A program made the translations under genes and the position numbers. DNA of 64,000 nt from positions 620,001 to 684,000 of the forward strand of contig CAVQCG010000004.1 in the NCBI GenBank assembly GCA_963710975.1, read 5' to 3'. Source of the stretch: JBBQXH01 sp963710975 (lineage in GTDB: Bacteria > Actinomycetota > Thermoleophilia > Gaiellales > Gaiellaceae). The notes under the pieces are model-generated. The model was given only the letters and a program-made list of their open reading frames with translations. It was not told the DNA's origin and did not search any database. Positions 14,936 to 23,594 of this stretch are shown here, piece by piece; within the stretch, counting starts at the first letter, position 1, and the number at the start of each line of letters is the position of its first letter.

Positions 14936-16219
14936 GTGAGCAGGGAGATTCTCGAAGCTGTAAGGACGATCGAGAAGGAAAAGGGGATCGAGTCGGACAC
15001 GCTCGTCGATGCCCTCGAGGACGCGCTTCTGGCCGCGTACAAGAAGACGCCAGGGGCTGCTCGACACGCACAGGTCGCGCTCGACAACCAGAGCGGTGAC
15101 TTCCGCGTCTACGCGATCGAGCTGCCCGCCGATCTCGAGGAACGGCTCCTGGAGGACGCGAGGGAGCAGGCCATCGCCGCGCTCGAGGCGACCGAGGAGG
15201 AGACCGGCGAGCGGTCGCACACGCTGATCTCCGACGACGACCTCGACATCGACTGGGCGGAGGTTCCGGCTGATCTGATGAGCCGCAAGGACGTCACGCC
15301 CGAGAACTTCGGCAGGATCGCCGCTCAGACCGCGAAACAGGTCATTCTCCAGAGGATCCGCGAAGCCGAGCGGGCGATGATGTACGACGAGTACGTCGAT
15401 CGCGTAGGCGAGGTCGTCACCGGCATCGTGCAGCAGGCAGGCGACCGGAACAACGTCCTCGTCGACCTCGGGAAGGTAGAAGCCCTGCTGCCCCGGTCCG
15501 AGCAGGTCGACGGCGAGCGCTACGAGCAGGGAAGCCGGATCAAGGCGGTCATCACCGAGGTTCGCTCCGGAACGAAGGGGCCCCAGGTGATTCTCTCTCG
15601 CCGCGATCCGGAGCTGATCCGCACGCTCTTCGAGCTCGAAGTCCCCGAGGTCGCCGACGGCCTCGTCGAGATCCGAGGCGTCAGTCGTGAGCCCGGGTAC
15701 CGGTCGAAGATCGCGGTGCAGTCGCATGCCCAGGGAGTCGATCCAGTCGGTGCGTGCGTCGGACCCAGGGGCTCCCGAGTACGGATGGTCGTGTCGGAGC
15801 TCCGCGGCGAGAAGATCGACATCATCCCCTGGAACTCGGAGCCGGCCCGCTTCATCGCAAAGGCCCTCTCTCCGGCGCGGGTCCGCGAGGTTCTCGTGGA
15901 CGACGATTCGCGCGAGGCGACCGTCATCGTCCCTGACGATCAGCTCTCGCTCGCCATCGGCAAGGAGGGGCTGAATGCTCGTCTCGCTGCGCGGCTGACC
16001 GGGTGGAAGGTCGATATCCAATCCGAGCGACAGTTCGCAGAGGCAGAGGCAGAGGCCGCGTATGCGGGTGACGATGCGTCCGGTGAGGAGTACTCCGGAC
16101 GGTGCTCCGCCGTGCTCTCCACCGGCAAGCGCTGCCCGAACGCCGCGGTTCCAGGCTCGCGCTACTGCGGCATCCCTGCCCACCGTGAGCTGGCGATGCA
16201 GGACGGCGAAGCTGCGTAG
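14936..16219 (+). CDS. nusA: Transcription factor NusA with C-terminal zinc tail
   Basis: 427 aa. It binds RNA polymerase and nascent RNA and governs pausing, termination and antitermination. The order is an N-terminal polymerase-binding domain (1-130, with DALLAAYKKTPGA), S1 (about 137-205), then KH1 and KH2 (about 235-350, with GACVGPRGSRVRMVV and SLAIGKEGLNARLAARLTGW). After residue about 380 it adds a Cx9Cx10Cx4H element (GRCSAVLSTGKRCPN...YCGIPAH), a probable zinc finger not usual in NusA. The start is GTG 14936, 2 nt after rimP. Confidence 0.95.
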   Translation: MSREILEAVRTIEKEKGIESDTLVDALEDALLAAYKKTPGAARHAQVALDNQSGDFRVYAIELPADLEERLLEDAREQAIAALEATEEETGERSHTLISDDDLDIDWAEVPADLMSRKDVTPENFGRIAAQTAKQVILQRIREAERAMMYDEYVDRVGEVVTGIVQQAGDRNNVLVDLGKVEALLPRSEQVDGERYEQGSRIKAVITEVRSGTKGPQVILSRRDPELIRTLFELEVPEVADGLVEIRGVSREPGYRSKIAVQSHAQGVDPVGACVGPRGSRVRMVVSELRGEKIDIIPWNSEPARFIAKALSPARVREVLVDDDSREATVIVPDDQLSLAIGKEGLNARLAARLTGWKVDIQSERQFAEAEAEAAYAGDDASGEEYSGRCSAVLSTGKRCPNAAVPGSRYCGIPAHRELAMQDGEAA

Positions 16220-16221
16220 TC

Positions 16222-16470
16222 ATGCCGGATCCGATCAGGACGTGCGCCGGGTGCGGCCGCAAGGCACCGAAGGCCACGCTGATCCGATTCGCAAGCCAGC
16301 ACGGCGAGCTTCAGCACGATCCTCGAGCGCGCATCCCCGGGCGGGGCGTGTACACCTGCAGACGACCGGCGTGCTTCGATCGCGCCGACGAGCGGCGTGG
16401 ATTCGCCCGCACGTTGGGGCGACCGGTGCATCTTCCAGGGGGTTTGCAGGCAGTTTGCGAGCCGGGATAG
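16222..16470 (+). CDS. ylxR: YlxR (DUF448) RNA-binding protein
   Basis: 82 aa. The family signature RTCAGCGRKAPKATLIRFA is present, with GRGVYTCRRPACFDRA at the centre. YlxR proteins bind nucleic acid and, in firmicutes, affect RNase P and nucleoid properties; the role here is inferred. It starts 2 nt after nusA. Its 3' end precedes infB by 10 nt and contains the -10-like element used by infB. Confidence 0.88.
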   Translation: MPDPIRTCAGCGRKAPKATLIRFASQHGELQHDPRARIPGRGVYTCRRPACFDRADERRGFARTLGRPVHLPGGLQAVCEPG

Positions 16471-16473
16471 GCT
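16468..16473 (+). promoter_or_regulatory. -10 element TAGGCT, 7 nt before the ATG of infB
   Basis: It overlaps the ylxR stop codon. This would be an internal, leaderless promoter for infB in addition to operon read-through. Confidence 0.4.
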
Positions 16474-16480
16474 TGATCTG

Positions 16481-18469
16481 ATGGCAAACGGGGGAAACAA
16501 GCCACAGCGCCCGCTGCGGCCTCGTCAGGGCACACCGGGCGGCAAGCGCAAGCGGCGTGTCGTCATCGACCAGCCGCGCCCGCGTGCCGACCAGCGCAAT
16601 CGTGCAACCGAAGCCCAGCCGAAGGCTCCGCGCGAGGTTCAGGCGCCCGTCGACAAGACGGGACCCGTCCGCGTTGCGTCCGGGGCGACCGTCAAGGACC
16701 TGTCGTCCGCGTTCGGCGTCCCGGCATCGCAGATCATCAAGATCATGATGGGAATCGGCGAGATGGTGACGATCACGCAGTCGCTCGGCGACGCAGCGAT
16801 CGAGCTGATCGCCGGTGAGCTCGACCGTGAGGTCGAGATCAAGCACGCTGCCGAAGAGGACATCGAGCCCGAGGTCTACGAGGACGATCCGGACGATCTG
16901 ACGGCGCGGCCCCCGGTCGTGGCCATCATGGGCCATGTCGACCACGGCAAGACGACGCTCCTCGACGCGATTCGCGAGAGCGCCGTCGTCGAGACCGAGG
17001 CGGGCGGGATCACGCAGCACATCGGTGCGTACCAGGTCGATCACGGCGGTCGCCGGATCACGTTCCTCGACACGCCCGGGCACGAGGCGTTCACGGCGCT
17101 GCGTGCGCGTGGTGCAAAGGTCACCGATATCGCAGTCCTCGTCGTCGCCGCCGACGATGGCGTCATGCCCCAGACGAAGGAGTCGATCAGCCACGCGCGG
17201 GTCGCAGGGGTGCCGATCGTGGTCGCGGTGAACAAGATTGATCGTGAGGACGCAAACCCCACTCGCGTACGGCAGGAACTCGTTGCCGAGGGCCTTCAGC
17301 CGGAGGAGTGGGGTGGAACGACACAGTTCTCGGATGTCTCCGCGAAGGCCCACGAGAATCTCGACGACCTGCTCGAGAAGGTGCTTCTCGTCGCCGATGC
17401 CGAGCTCGAGCTGACGGCTAACGCGAACGCTCCGGCCTCCGGGCCGATCATCGAGAGCCGGCTCGACGTCGGGCGAGGCCCGGTCGCGACGATGCTCGTG
17501 CAGCGCGGCACGCTTCGCGTCGGTGACGCGATCGTCGCAGGCGACGCATGGGGCAAGGTACGGGCGCTGCACGATTACCGGAGCGAGCGTGTCAAGGACG
17601 CGAAGCCAGGGGCTCCCGTGGAGATCCTCGGCTTCGACAAGCCGCCCCAGGCGGGTGAGCACGCCCGGGTGGTCGAGAACGACAGGCAGGCGCGGCATCT
17701 CGCCGGGCTTCGTAGCCAGCGGCTGCGGGCCGAGCAGCTCGCGCAGCAGTCGAAGCGCGGCACATCCCTCGAGGACCTCTTCGAGCGGATCGGCGAGGGC
17801 GTCGTCCAGGACCTCAACATCATCATCAAGGGCGACGTGCAAGGCTCGCTCGAAGCAGTGCAGAGCGAGCTGACGAAGATCCAGCACCCGGAGGTGCGTG
17901 TCAACGTCATCCACACGGGTATCGGAGCGATCTCCGAAGGCGACGTGATGCTCGCCTCGGCCTCGAGCGCGATCGTCGTCGGCTTCAACGTCCGTCCCAA
18001 TGCCGAGGCCCGAGCGCTTGCCGAGCGCGAGGGCGTCGACATCCGAACGTATCGGGTCATCTACCAGCTCACCGAGGACATCGAGCAGGCGCTCGTCGGA
18101 ATGCTCTCGCCCGAGCGGGTCGAGGAGACGATCGGCGAGGCCGAGGTTCGTGCCCTCTTCAGGATCTCGCGCCTCGGCGTCATCGCCGGGTGTTACGTCA
18201 CGAGCGGGACCGTGCGCCGGAATGCCCAGGTTCGAGTCGTTCGCGACGGGACAGTGATCTACGAGACCGGGGTTGCAAGCCTCCGACGTTTCAAGGACGA
18301 CGTGCGCGAGGTACAGAGCGGCTTCGAGTGCGGGATCCAGCTCGAAGGATTCAACGACCTCAAGGAAGGCGACGTCATCGAGTTCTACGAAACACGTGAG
18401 GTCGAGCGCACCGACCTGGTCGTGGCTCCGGCGGACGACGGCGAGGCTGCGCCGGCCGCCAGCGAGTAG
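16481..18469 (+). CDS. infB: Translation initiation factor IF-2
   Basis: 662 aa from ATG 16481. It brings fMet-tRNA to the 30S subunit and hydrolyses GTP on subunit joining. A short basic N-terminus (about 60 aa) precedes an IF2_N domain (KDLSSAFGVPASQIIKIMMG). The G domain has G1 GHVDHGKTT (about 151-159), G3 DTPGHE and G4 NKID. Domains II, III (IF2 linker, EDLFERIGEG) and IV follow. Many actinobacterial IF2 proteins exceed 900 aa; here the long disordered N-terminal extension is missing. The in-frame reading from 16397 is rejected because it overlaps ylxR and lacks a site. Confidence 0.96.
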   Translation: MANGGNKPQRPLRPRQGTPGGKRKRRVVIDQPRPRADQRNRATEAQPKAPREVQAPVDKTGPVRVASGATVKDLSSAFGVPASQIIKIMMGIGEMVTITQSLGDAAIELIAGELDREVEIKHAAEEDIEPEVYEDDPDDLTARPPVVAIMGHVDHGKTTLLDAIRESAVVETEAGGITQHIGAYQVDHGGRRITFLDTPGHEAFTALRARGAKVTDIAVLVVAADDGVMPQTKESISHARVAGVPIVVAVNKIDREDANPTRVRQELVAEGLQPEEWGGTTQFSDVSAKAHENLDDLLEKVLLVADAELELTANANAPASGPIIESRLDVGRGPVATMLVQRGTLRVGDAIVAGDAWGKVRALHDYRSERVKDAKPGAPVEILGFDKPPQAGEHARVVENDRQARHLAGLRSQRLRAEQLAQQSKRGTSLEDLFERIGEGVVQDLNIIIKGDVQGSLEAVQSELTKIQHPEVRVNVIHTGIGAISEGDVMLASASSAIVVGFNVRPNAEARALAEREGVDIRTYRVIYQLTEDIEQALVGMLSPERVEETIGEAEVRALFRISRLGVIAGCYVTSGTVRRNAQVRVVRDGTVIYETGVASLRRFKDDVREVQSGFECGIQLEGFNDLKEGDVIEFYETREVERTDLVVAPADDGEAAPAASE

Positions 18470-18485
18470 TTCGCCCGGGAGCCTC

Positions 18486-18785
18486 ATGGGCTCGGGGTAC
18501 GTCGGCATCCTCTCGATCGAGCTCTTCTTCCCCGAGAATCACTCGCTGAAAGGGAAGCGGCGAGAGCTCCTCTCGCTCAAGGCCCAGCTCTCTCGACGTT
18601 TCGGCGCCTCGATCGCCGAGGTCGATCACCACGAGGTCTGGCAGCGCGCCCGGCTCACGCTGGCCTGCGTCGCGCGGGAGCAGCGCGAGGTTCTCGCGCT
18701 GCTCGACGGGGCAGAACGCTATGTTCTGGGTCAGGGATATGAGGTTCTCGGCGCCGTCCGAGAGGTGGTGACGCTCGATGACTGA
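18486..18785 (+). CDS. DUF503 (YlxP-like) protein
   Basis: 99 aa. The hallmark NHSLKGKRRELLSLKAQLSR (about residues 19-38) and IAEVDHHEVWQRARLTLACV define DUF503, a small protein of unknown activity usually found between infB and rbfA, as here. It starts 16 nt after infB and overlaps rbfA by 8 nt, implying translational coupling. Confidence 0.9.
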   Translation: MGSGYVGILSIELFFPENHSLKGKRRELLSLKAQLSRRFGASIAEVDHHEVWQRARLTLACVAREQREVLALLDGAERYVLGQGYEVLGAVREVVTLDD

Positions 18786-19149
18786 CCGCATGCGCCGCGT
18801 CAACGAGGCCATCCGGGCCGTTCTCTCCGAGGGTGTCTCGGAATTGAAGGATCCACGCATCGGGTTTCTGACCGTCACCGACGTCAGAGCGACTCGGGAT
18901 CTCCGGCAGGCGACCGTCTACGTCAGCGTCCTCGGATCGGCGCGGAAGACGCGCGAAACGCTTGCCGGCCTCGTGTCGTCGCGCGGCGTGTTGCAGAGCC
19001 GCGTGAACGAGGAGTTGCACCTCAAGCGGACCCCCCAGCTCGTCTTTGAGTACGATCGGACGGCAGAGGAGGGCGTCCGGCTCTCAAAGCTGCTCGATGA
19101 GCTCAGTTCCTCAACCACAGACGCAGGAGATCCTTCGGAGGATCGCTGA
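18778..19149 (+). CDS. rbfA: 30S ribosome-binding factor RbfA
   Basis: 123 aa. RbfA is a cold-responsive 30S assembly factor that binds near helix 1 of 16S rRNA. The KH-type core is clear: LKDPRIGFLTVTDVRATRDL and QATVYVSVLG, then TPQLVFEYDRT. The start overlaps DUF503 by 8 nt, and the 3' end overlaps nrnA by 53 nt. Confidence 0.93.
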   Translation: MTDRMRRVNEAIRAVLSEGVSELKDPRIGFLTVTDVRATRDLRQATVYVSVLGSARKTRETLAGLVSSRGVLQSRVNEELHLKRTPQLVFEYDRTAEEGVRLSKLLDELSSSTTDAGDPSEDR

Positions 19150-20107
19150 CGCGATCCAATCCCACGACCGCATCCTCCTGACGACGCACGAGAATCCCGA
19201 TGGGGACGCCCTGGGGTCGCTTCTCGCGGCGAAGCTGGCGCTCGACCAGATCGGAAAGGACCCCGTCATGTACCTCTCCGGGGCCGTTCCGCTGCCGGCC
19301 GAGTACGACTTCATGGATCTCGGAGAGCTTCAGCGCGACCTCCCGGAGGACGCCGACGAGCGGCTGGTGATGGCGCTCGATTGTGCGAACACCCGGAGGA
19401 TCGGCCCCGATTCGACGTTTCTCGACAGAGCTCCCCTCGTCGTCAACATCGACCACCACCACGACAACACGCGGTTCGGTGGTCTCAGCCTCGTCGTCGG
19501 AGATGCCTCGTCGACCGGCGAGATCCTCCGCGATCTCTTCACCGAGCTCGACGTACGGCTCACGCCTGAGATCGCCGAGGCGCTGTACATCGCCCTCGTC
19601 ACGGACACCGGCCGGTTTCAGTACCAGAACACGACTCCGAAGACGCTCAGGCTCGCAGCCGAGCTCGTCGAGGCCGGTGCGGACGTCCACCGCGTCTTCC
19701 AGGGCGTGTACGAGAACGTGGCCTTTGCGAAGCTCAAGCTCCTCGCGCGGGCGCTCGACCACGCTCAGGTCTACGAGGGAGGCCGGGTGATCGTGTCGGT
19801 CCTCGCGAAGAGCGATTTCGACGAGGCAGGAGCCGAGGAGCCCTTCTCGGAGGGGATCATCGACCACCTCCGTGCCGTCGAGGGTGCAGACATGGTGGCG
19901 CTGATTCGCGAGCCGCCAACCCGAAACGGGCCGACGCGACGGGTCAGTCTCCGAACGACTGCGGAGGACATCGACGTGTCTGCCATCGCACGGATGAGCG
20001 CCGGCGGAGGTCACCGGCAAGCCGCCGGGTTCTCGAGCGAGAAGTCTGTCGACGAGATCGTCGACTTCATCCGCCGGGAGTACCTCGCCCAGGCCGATCG
20101 GGCGTGA
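19097..20107 (+). CDS. nrnA: DHH-family nanoRNase/pAp phosphatase
   Basis: 336 aa from ATG 19097, inside the end of rbfA. Bifunctional oligoribonuclease/3'-phosphoadenosine-5'-phosphate phosphatase family. DHH motifs are NPDGDALGS (residues about 34-42), ALDCANTRRIG, NIDHHHDNTRFG, and DTGRFQYQNT. The DHHA1 domain carries SAGGGHRQAAGFS near the C-terminus. Location after rbfA is typical. It degrades 2-5-nt RNAs made by the other RNases. The stop overlaps truB (GTGA). Confidence 0.92.
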   Translation: MSSVPQPQTQEILRRIADAIQSHDRILLTTHENPDGDALGSLLAAKLALDQIGKDPVMYLSGAVPLPAEYDFMDLGELQRDLPEDADERLVMALDCANTRRIGPDSTFLDRAPLVVNIDHHHDNTRFGGLSLVVGDASSTGEILRDLFTELDVRLTPEIAEALYIALVTDTGRFQYQNTTPKTLRLAAELVEAGADVHRVFQGVYENVAFAKLKLLARALDHAQVYEGGRVIVSVLAKSDFDEAGAEEPFSEGIIDHLRAVEGADMVALIREPPTRNGPTRRVSLRTTAEDIDVSAIARMSAGGGHRQAAGFSSEKSVDEIVDFIRREYLAQADRA

Positions 20108-20904
20108 GCCTCACCGACTCGGGCGGCCTCGTCCTTGCCGACAAGGCGGTCGGCCCCTCCTCGTTCGCGACCGTAAGCTCGCTCCGGCGACGGTACGGAA
20201 CGAAAGCCGGCCACGCCGGAACCCTCGACCCGCGAGCGAGCGGGCTTCTCCTCGTTCTTCTCGGTCGAGCGACCCGCCTCGCGCGCTATCTCGTGGGCCT
20301 CGACAAGCGCTATCTGACAGAGATCAGGCTCGGAGTGCGAACGACGAGCGGCGATGCGGAAGGCGACGAGCTCGAGGAGACCGAGATCCCGCAGGATCTC
20401 GACGCCGCCCTCGAGGCGCTGTGCGGCGAGGTTGAGCTTCCGGTGCCCGCCGCGTCCGCGGTCCGGATCGGGGGCGAGCGCGCCTACCGCCTCTACCGGA
20501 GGGGGGTCTCCGTCGAGATGCCCGTACGGCGGAGCGTCGTCGAGGAGATTCGCGTCACGCGGTTCGACAGCCCGGAGCTCGAGCTGGAGCTCCACGTTCA
20601 GAGCGGGACCTATGTGCGATCGATCGCCGACGCTCTCGGGGGGCATTGCGTCTCCCTGCGGCGAACCGCGGTCGGCCCCTTCGCGGTGGCGGATGCCGAC
20701 GAGGAGACGGTACTCGCCCCGCTGAATGCACTGCCGTTCCTCCCGCAGATCGAGCTCGACGAGTCGGAGGACATCCTGATCCGGACCGGCCGGTCGATCG
20801 AACATGGTGGAGACGGGCCGGTGCGGCTCGTCCATCAGGGTCAGCTCGTCGCCGTCGGACAGGCGAGTGGCGGCATCGCCAGGCCGGAGACCGTTCTCGC
20901 GTGA
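20104..20904 (+). CDS. truB: tRNA pseudouridine-55 synthase
   Basis: 266 aa. It converts U55 to pseudouridine in tRNA T-loops. The catalytic motif HAGTLDPRASGLLLV holds the nucleophilic Asp (about residue 42). Other landmarks are DKRYLTEIRLG, QPVPxxSA-like VPAASAVRIGGERAYRLYRRG, and SGTYVRSIADALG. The C-terminal PUA-like part is short. The start is coupled to nrnA and the stop to ribF by GTGA overlaps. Confidence 0.93.
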   Translation: MSLTDSGGLVLADKAVGPSSFATVSSLRRRYGTKAGHAGTLDPRASGLLLVLLGRATRLARYLVGLDKRYLTEIRLGVRTTSGDAEGDELEETEIPQDLDAALEALCGEVELPVPAASAVRIGGERAYRLYRRGVSVEMPVRRSVVEEIRVTRFDSPELELELHVQSGTYVRSIADALGGHCVSLRRTAVGPFAVADADEETVLAPLNALPFLPQIELDESEDILIRTGRSIEHGGDGPVRLVHQGQLVAVGQASGGIARPETVLA

Positions 20905-21773
20905 TCGTGGCGCGCGACCCGAGCGAGCTTCCGCCGGCGGACCGGGCGGTCGCGATCGGGACGTTCGACGGCGTCCACCGAGGGCACCAGGCGGTGGTCG
21001 CTGCTGCGAAGGCAAGCGGGTTGAGGTCATGCGTCGTCACGTTCGATCCCCATCCCCGTGAGGTGCTCGGCTACGAGGTTCAGCTCCTGTCGACGTTCGA
21101 GAGGCGGCTCGAGCTGCTCGAGGAGATCGGTCCCGACGATGTGCTCGTCGTCGAGTTCACCACGGAGTTTGCGCGCCTGTCGCCCGCCGAGTTCGTCGCG
21201 ACGTGCCTCGAGCCGATCGGAGCACGGATCATCCTTGCCGGCGAGGATTTCCGCTTCGGGCATGCGCGCAGCGGCGATGTCGTGCTCCTGCGGGAGCTGG
21301 GCTTCGACGTACGGCCGGTTCCCCTGGTCGCAGGCGTCTCGTCCAGCCGGATCCGCGCGGCGCTCCGCGAGGGTGAAATCGGGCGTGCGGCGGACTTGCT
21401 CGGACGGCCGCCGGAGATCGAAGGGCTCGTCGTCAGCGGGGATCAGCGCGGCGGCACACTGGGCTATCCCACGGCAAATCTCGCCGTTCCACCCAACCTG
21501 CTCGTTCCCGCCTACGGGATCTACGCCGGTGAAGCGCTCGGCCACCGGATCGCGCTGTCGGTCGGAGTCAACCCGCACTACGGGGGGGACGAGCGGCGGG
21601 TCGAGGCCTTCCTGCTCGATTTCGAAGGCGATATCTACGGCCAGACCATCCGGCTCGAGGTGTGGCAGCGGCTGCGTGAGGAGCGCGCCTTCGAGAGTGA
21701 GCAGGCGCTGATCGACCAGATCGGCGTGGACGTCGCGAACGCGCGAGCCGCGCAGCGACCCGTGGCGCCCTAG
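20901..21773 (+). CDS. ribF: Bifunctional riboflavin kinase/FAD synthetase
   Basis: 290 aa from GTG 20901. It makes FMN and FAD. The N-terminal adenylyltransferase has AIGTFDGVHRGHQAVV, FDPHPREVL, AGEDFRFGHARSGD and SSSRIRAAL. The C-terminal flavokinase has RGGTLGYPTANLAVPP and GIYAGEALG. It is the last gene of the rimP-to-ribF operon. Its end overlaps the convergent ggt stop by 4 nt. Confidence 0.95.
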   Translation: MIVARDPSELPPADRAVAIGTFDGVHRGHQAVVAAAKASGLRSCVVTFDPHPREVLGYEVQLLSTFERRLELLEEIGPDDVLVVEFTTEFARLSPAEFVATCLEPIGARIILAGEDFRFGHARSGDVVLLRELGFDVRPVPLVAGVSSSRIRAALREGEIGRAADLLGRPPEIEGLVVSGDQRGGTLGYPTANLAVPPNLLVPAYGIYAGEALGHRIALSVGVNPHYGGDERRVEAFLLDFEGDIYGQTIRLEVWQRLREERAFESEQALIDQIGVDVANARAAQRPVAP

Positions 21774-23194
21774 CCGAGCGTGAGTGCGCGGCCGCTCCTT
21801 CTCGGGTCGGCGCCCGAACCGTTCCAGGCGACGACGCTCGTGCCGCCGAAGTAGTGGTGGAGCTCTGCCCACCGGTTCACGCGGTACCCGTGTTCCTCGA
21901 GCGCCGCGTAGACGCCTTCCGGGAGGCCCGGCTCTGCGTGCACCACGCCGTCGGCGGGATGGAGGCGAGGCCGGTCGACCGCGAGGTCGGGGCGGAGCCC
22001 CTCGTCGAGGATCCCTGCAAGCACCTGGACGAGTGCGCTGCGGAGACGGCTGCCACCCGCCGAGCCGGCCGCCAGGGCGAGACCGTCTGCATCGACAGCC
22101 ACCGTCGGGGCCATCATGCTCTGCATCCGCTCGCCCGGATCGAGCTCGCCGACGAGGAGCTCGGACTCGCCGAGCATGCTGTTCAGGTGGATGTCGAGGC
22201 CCGGAAGGAAGTCGCCCGAGCCGAGTCCGAGGCTCGTCGTCACGACGCAAGCGTTCCCGGCCGGATCGACGACGGTCACGTTCGTCGTGTGGCCGTGGAT
22301 ATCGGCGCCGCTGAGAGCTGGCACGAGGGCGAGCGCCCTCTGTTCCGGCGTACGCGAGGAGAGGGTGGGCAGCCGGGCAAGCGTCTCGGCGACACCCGAG
22401 AGACCAGCACGGGTCAGGACGCGGGTTCCTGCATACGCGCAGGCGACCGGTTCGCGCCAGTACGGGCGGTACGCAGCGAGATCGGCGGCCGTGACGGGCC
22501 CGCCCCGTTCGTCCATCAGCCCGAGCAACTCGGCTGCGATCGTCCCCGAGTAGAACGTCCTCGACCCTTCGTCGGCCATCAGTCGAAACGCCCGAGCCAG
22601 ACCCGGTTGGACGAGTAGATCGCTCGGTCGCAGGAGGACTCCGGCGGGTGAGTAGATCCGAGCGCCCTCCCGCATCGTCATCACCGGCTCGAGCATGGCG
22701 AGGCAGGAGGCATGGGCCGGAGGCAGAGGCACCCCGGTCTCGGCAGCGGAGATCGCCGGCTCGCAGAGCCGCTCCCACGAGAGGCGTCCGAAGCGGGCCC
22801 AGAGGGCGTCCATGCCTGCGGGAACCCCCGGCACGGCGCAGGTGGCGATACCGACTGCGTACGGGACGGGCTGGTCGCCAAAGGGAATCTGGAGCTCGGT
22901 CATACGTGCGGGCGAACGATTCAGGTCGAGCCCGGGGACCGCCACGAAGAAGTCGAGCAGCTCGGCCTTCCGCGTGGTCGCATCCCACCAGATCGCGTGC
23001 CCACCGCCCGCGATGCCCGTCATCACGGTCTCGGCGACGCACGAGACCAGCGTTGCGGCGACCGCTGCATCTGCCGCCGTTCCACCCTCCGAGAGGATCT
23101 CGAGGCCCACCTCGGCCGTCGCGGGGTGGCCGGCAGCGATCCCGGCGGCGTCGTTCCAGCTGCGCATCGGGACAGGACGGTAGTCGAAGGTCAC
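21770..23194 (-). CDS. ggt: Gamma-glutamyltranspeptidase family protein
   Basis: 474 aa. GGTs are Ntn hydrolases that self-cleave before a Thr and act on glutathione-like gamma-glutamyl compounds. The maturation/nucleophile site is HGHTTNVTVVDPAGN (about residues 280-294) and a later GSAGGSRL stretch is the family's glycine loop. The N-terminal part starts AAGHPATAEVGLEILSEGG. No signal peptide is seen, so it may be cytoplasmic, and it is shorter than the usual 550-580 aa. It sits convergent to ribF, between ribF and rpsO, which are normally adjacent, suggesting insertion. The substrate is unproven. Confidence 0.85.
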   Translation of the reverse strand: MTFDYRPVPMRSWNDAAGIAAGHPATAEVGLEILSEGGTAADAAVAATLVSCVAETVMTGIAGGGHAIWWDATTRKAELLDFFVAVPGLDLNRSPARMTELQIPFGDQPVPYAVGIATCAVPGVPAGMDALWARFGRLSWERLCEPAISAAETGVPLPPAHASCLAMLEPVMTMREGARIYSPAGVLLRPSDLLVQPGLARAFRLMADEGSRTFYSGTIAAELLGLMDERGGPVTAADLAAYRPYWREPVACAYAGTRVLTRAGLSGVAETLARLPTLSSRTPEQRALALVPALSGADIHGHTTNVTVVDPAGNACVVTTSLGLGSGDFLPGLDIHLNSMLGESELLVGELDPGERMQSMMAPTVAVDADGLALAAGSAGGSRLRSALVQVLAGILDEGLRPDLAVDRPRLHPADGVVHAEPGLPEGVYAALEEHGYRVNRWAELHHYFGGTSVVAWNGSGADPRRSGRALTLG

Positions 23195-23213
23195 TGCTCG
23201 ACGAATGCTTTGC

Positions 23214-23219
23214 TAGCCT
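23214..23219 (+). promoter_or_regulatory. -10 element TAGCCT, 7 nt before the ATG of rpsO
   Basis: It lies in the 32-bp divergent spacer between ggt and rpsO, so the two promoters must overlap. The spacing implies leaderless rpsO mRNA. Confidence 0.5.
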
Positions 23220-23226
23220 TCCGTCG

Positions 23227-23496
23227 ATGAGTTTGACCACCGAGGTGAAGAAGGAGATCGTCGGCCAGCACGGCCGTACCGAGTCCGACACGGGCTCGCC
23301 GGAGGTGCAGATCGCGCTCCTGACGCGTCGCATCAACGACCTGACCGCGCATGTCCAGACCCACGCGAAGGATCACCACTCGCGGCGTGGGCTTCTGAAG
23401 CTCGTCGGCCAGCGCCGGCGGCTCCTCAACTACCTCCAGAAGAACAATCTCGAGGGCTACCGGCAGCTGATCCAGGACCTGGGTCTACGGCGCTAG
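23227..23496 (+). CDS. rpsO: Small ribosomal subunit protein uS15
   Basis: 89 aa, exact family length. It binds the 16S rRNA central domain. Signature segments are DTGSPEVQIALLTRRINDLT and HSRRGLLKLVGQRRRLLNYL. It pairs with pnp downstream, the conserved rpsO-pnp arrangement. Confidence 0.97.
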   Translation: MSLTTEVKKEIVGQHGRTESDTGSPEVQIALLTRRINDLTAHVQTHAKDHHSRRGLLKLVGQRRRLLNYLQKNNLEGYRQLIQDLGLRR

Positions 23497-23517
23497 CCTC
23501 GGCCGGCAGTCGGCCGG

Positions 23518-23562
23518 CGGAAGTTTGAGAGAGCCCTGTCGAGGGGCTGCCTCAAACCTCCG
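23518..23562 (+). promoter_or_regulatory. Long two-tier stem-loop in the pnp leader
   Basis: An outer 12-nt stem (CGGAAGTTTGAG with CTCAAACCTCCG, one mismatch) encloses an inner AGCCC/GGGCT stem (23532-23548). It ends 32 nt before the pnp start. In enterobacteria a comparable rpsO-pnp hairpin is cut by RNase III and lets PNPase repress its own mRNA; the same role here is an inference. Confidence 0.65.
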
Positions 23563-23594
23563 CCTCCTTCTGCCCGAGGTACAAGGAGGAGAAC

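Noticed and set aside
16235..18508. Very long open frame (757 codons) on the minus strand opposite infB
   Set aside because: It mirrors infB codon by codon; antisense frames of GC-rich genes stay open. No start signal, composition unlike a protein.
21027..23336. 769-codon minus-strand frame across ribF and ggt
   Set aside because: Shadow of ggt and ribF in another frame; Arg/Gly/Pro-rich nonsense.
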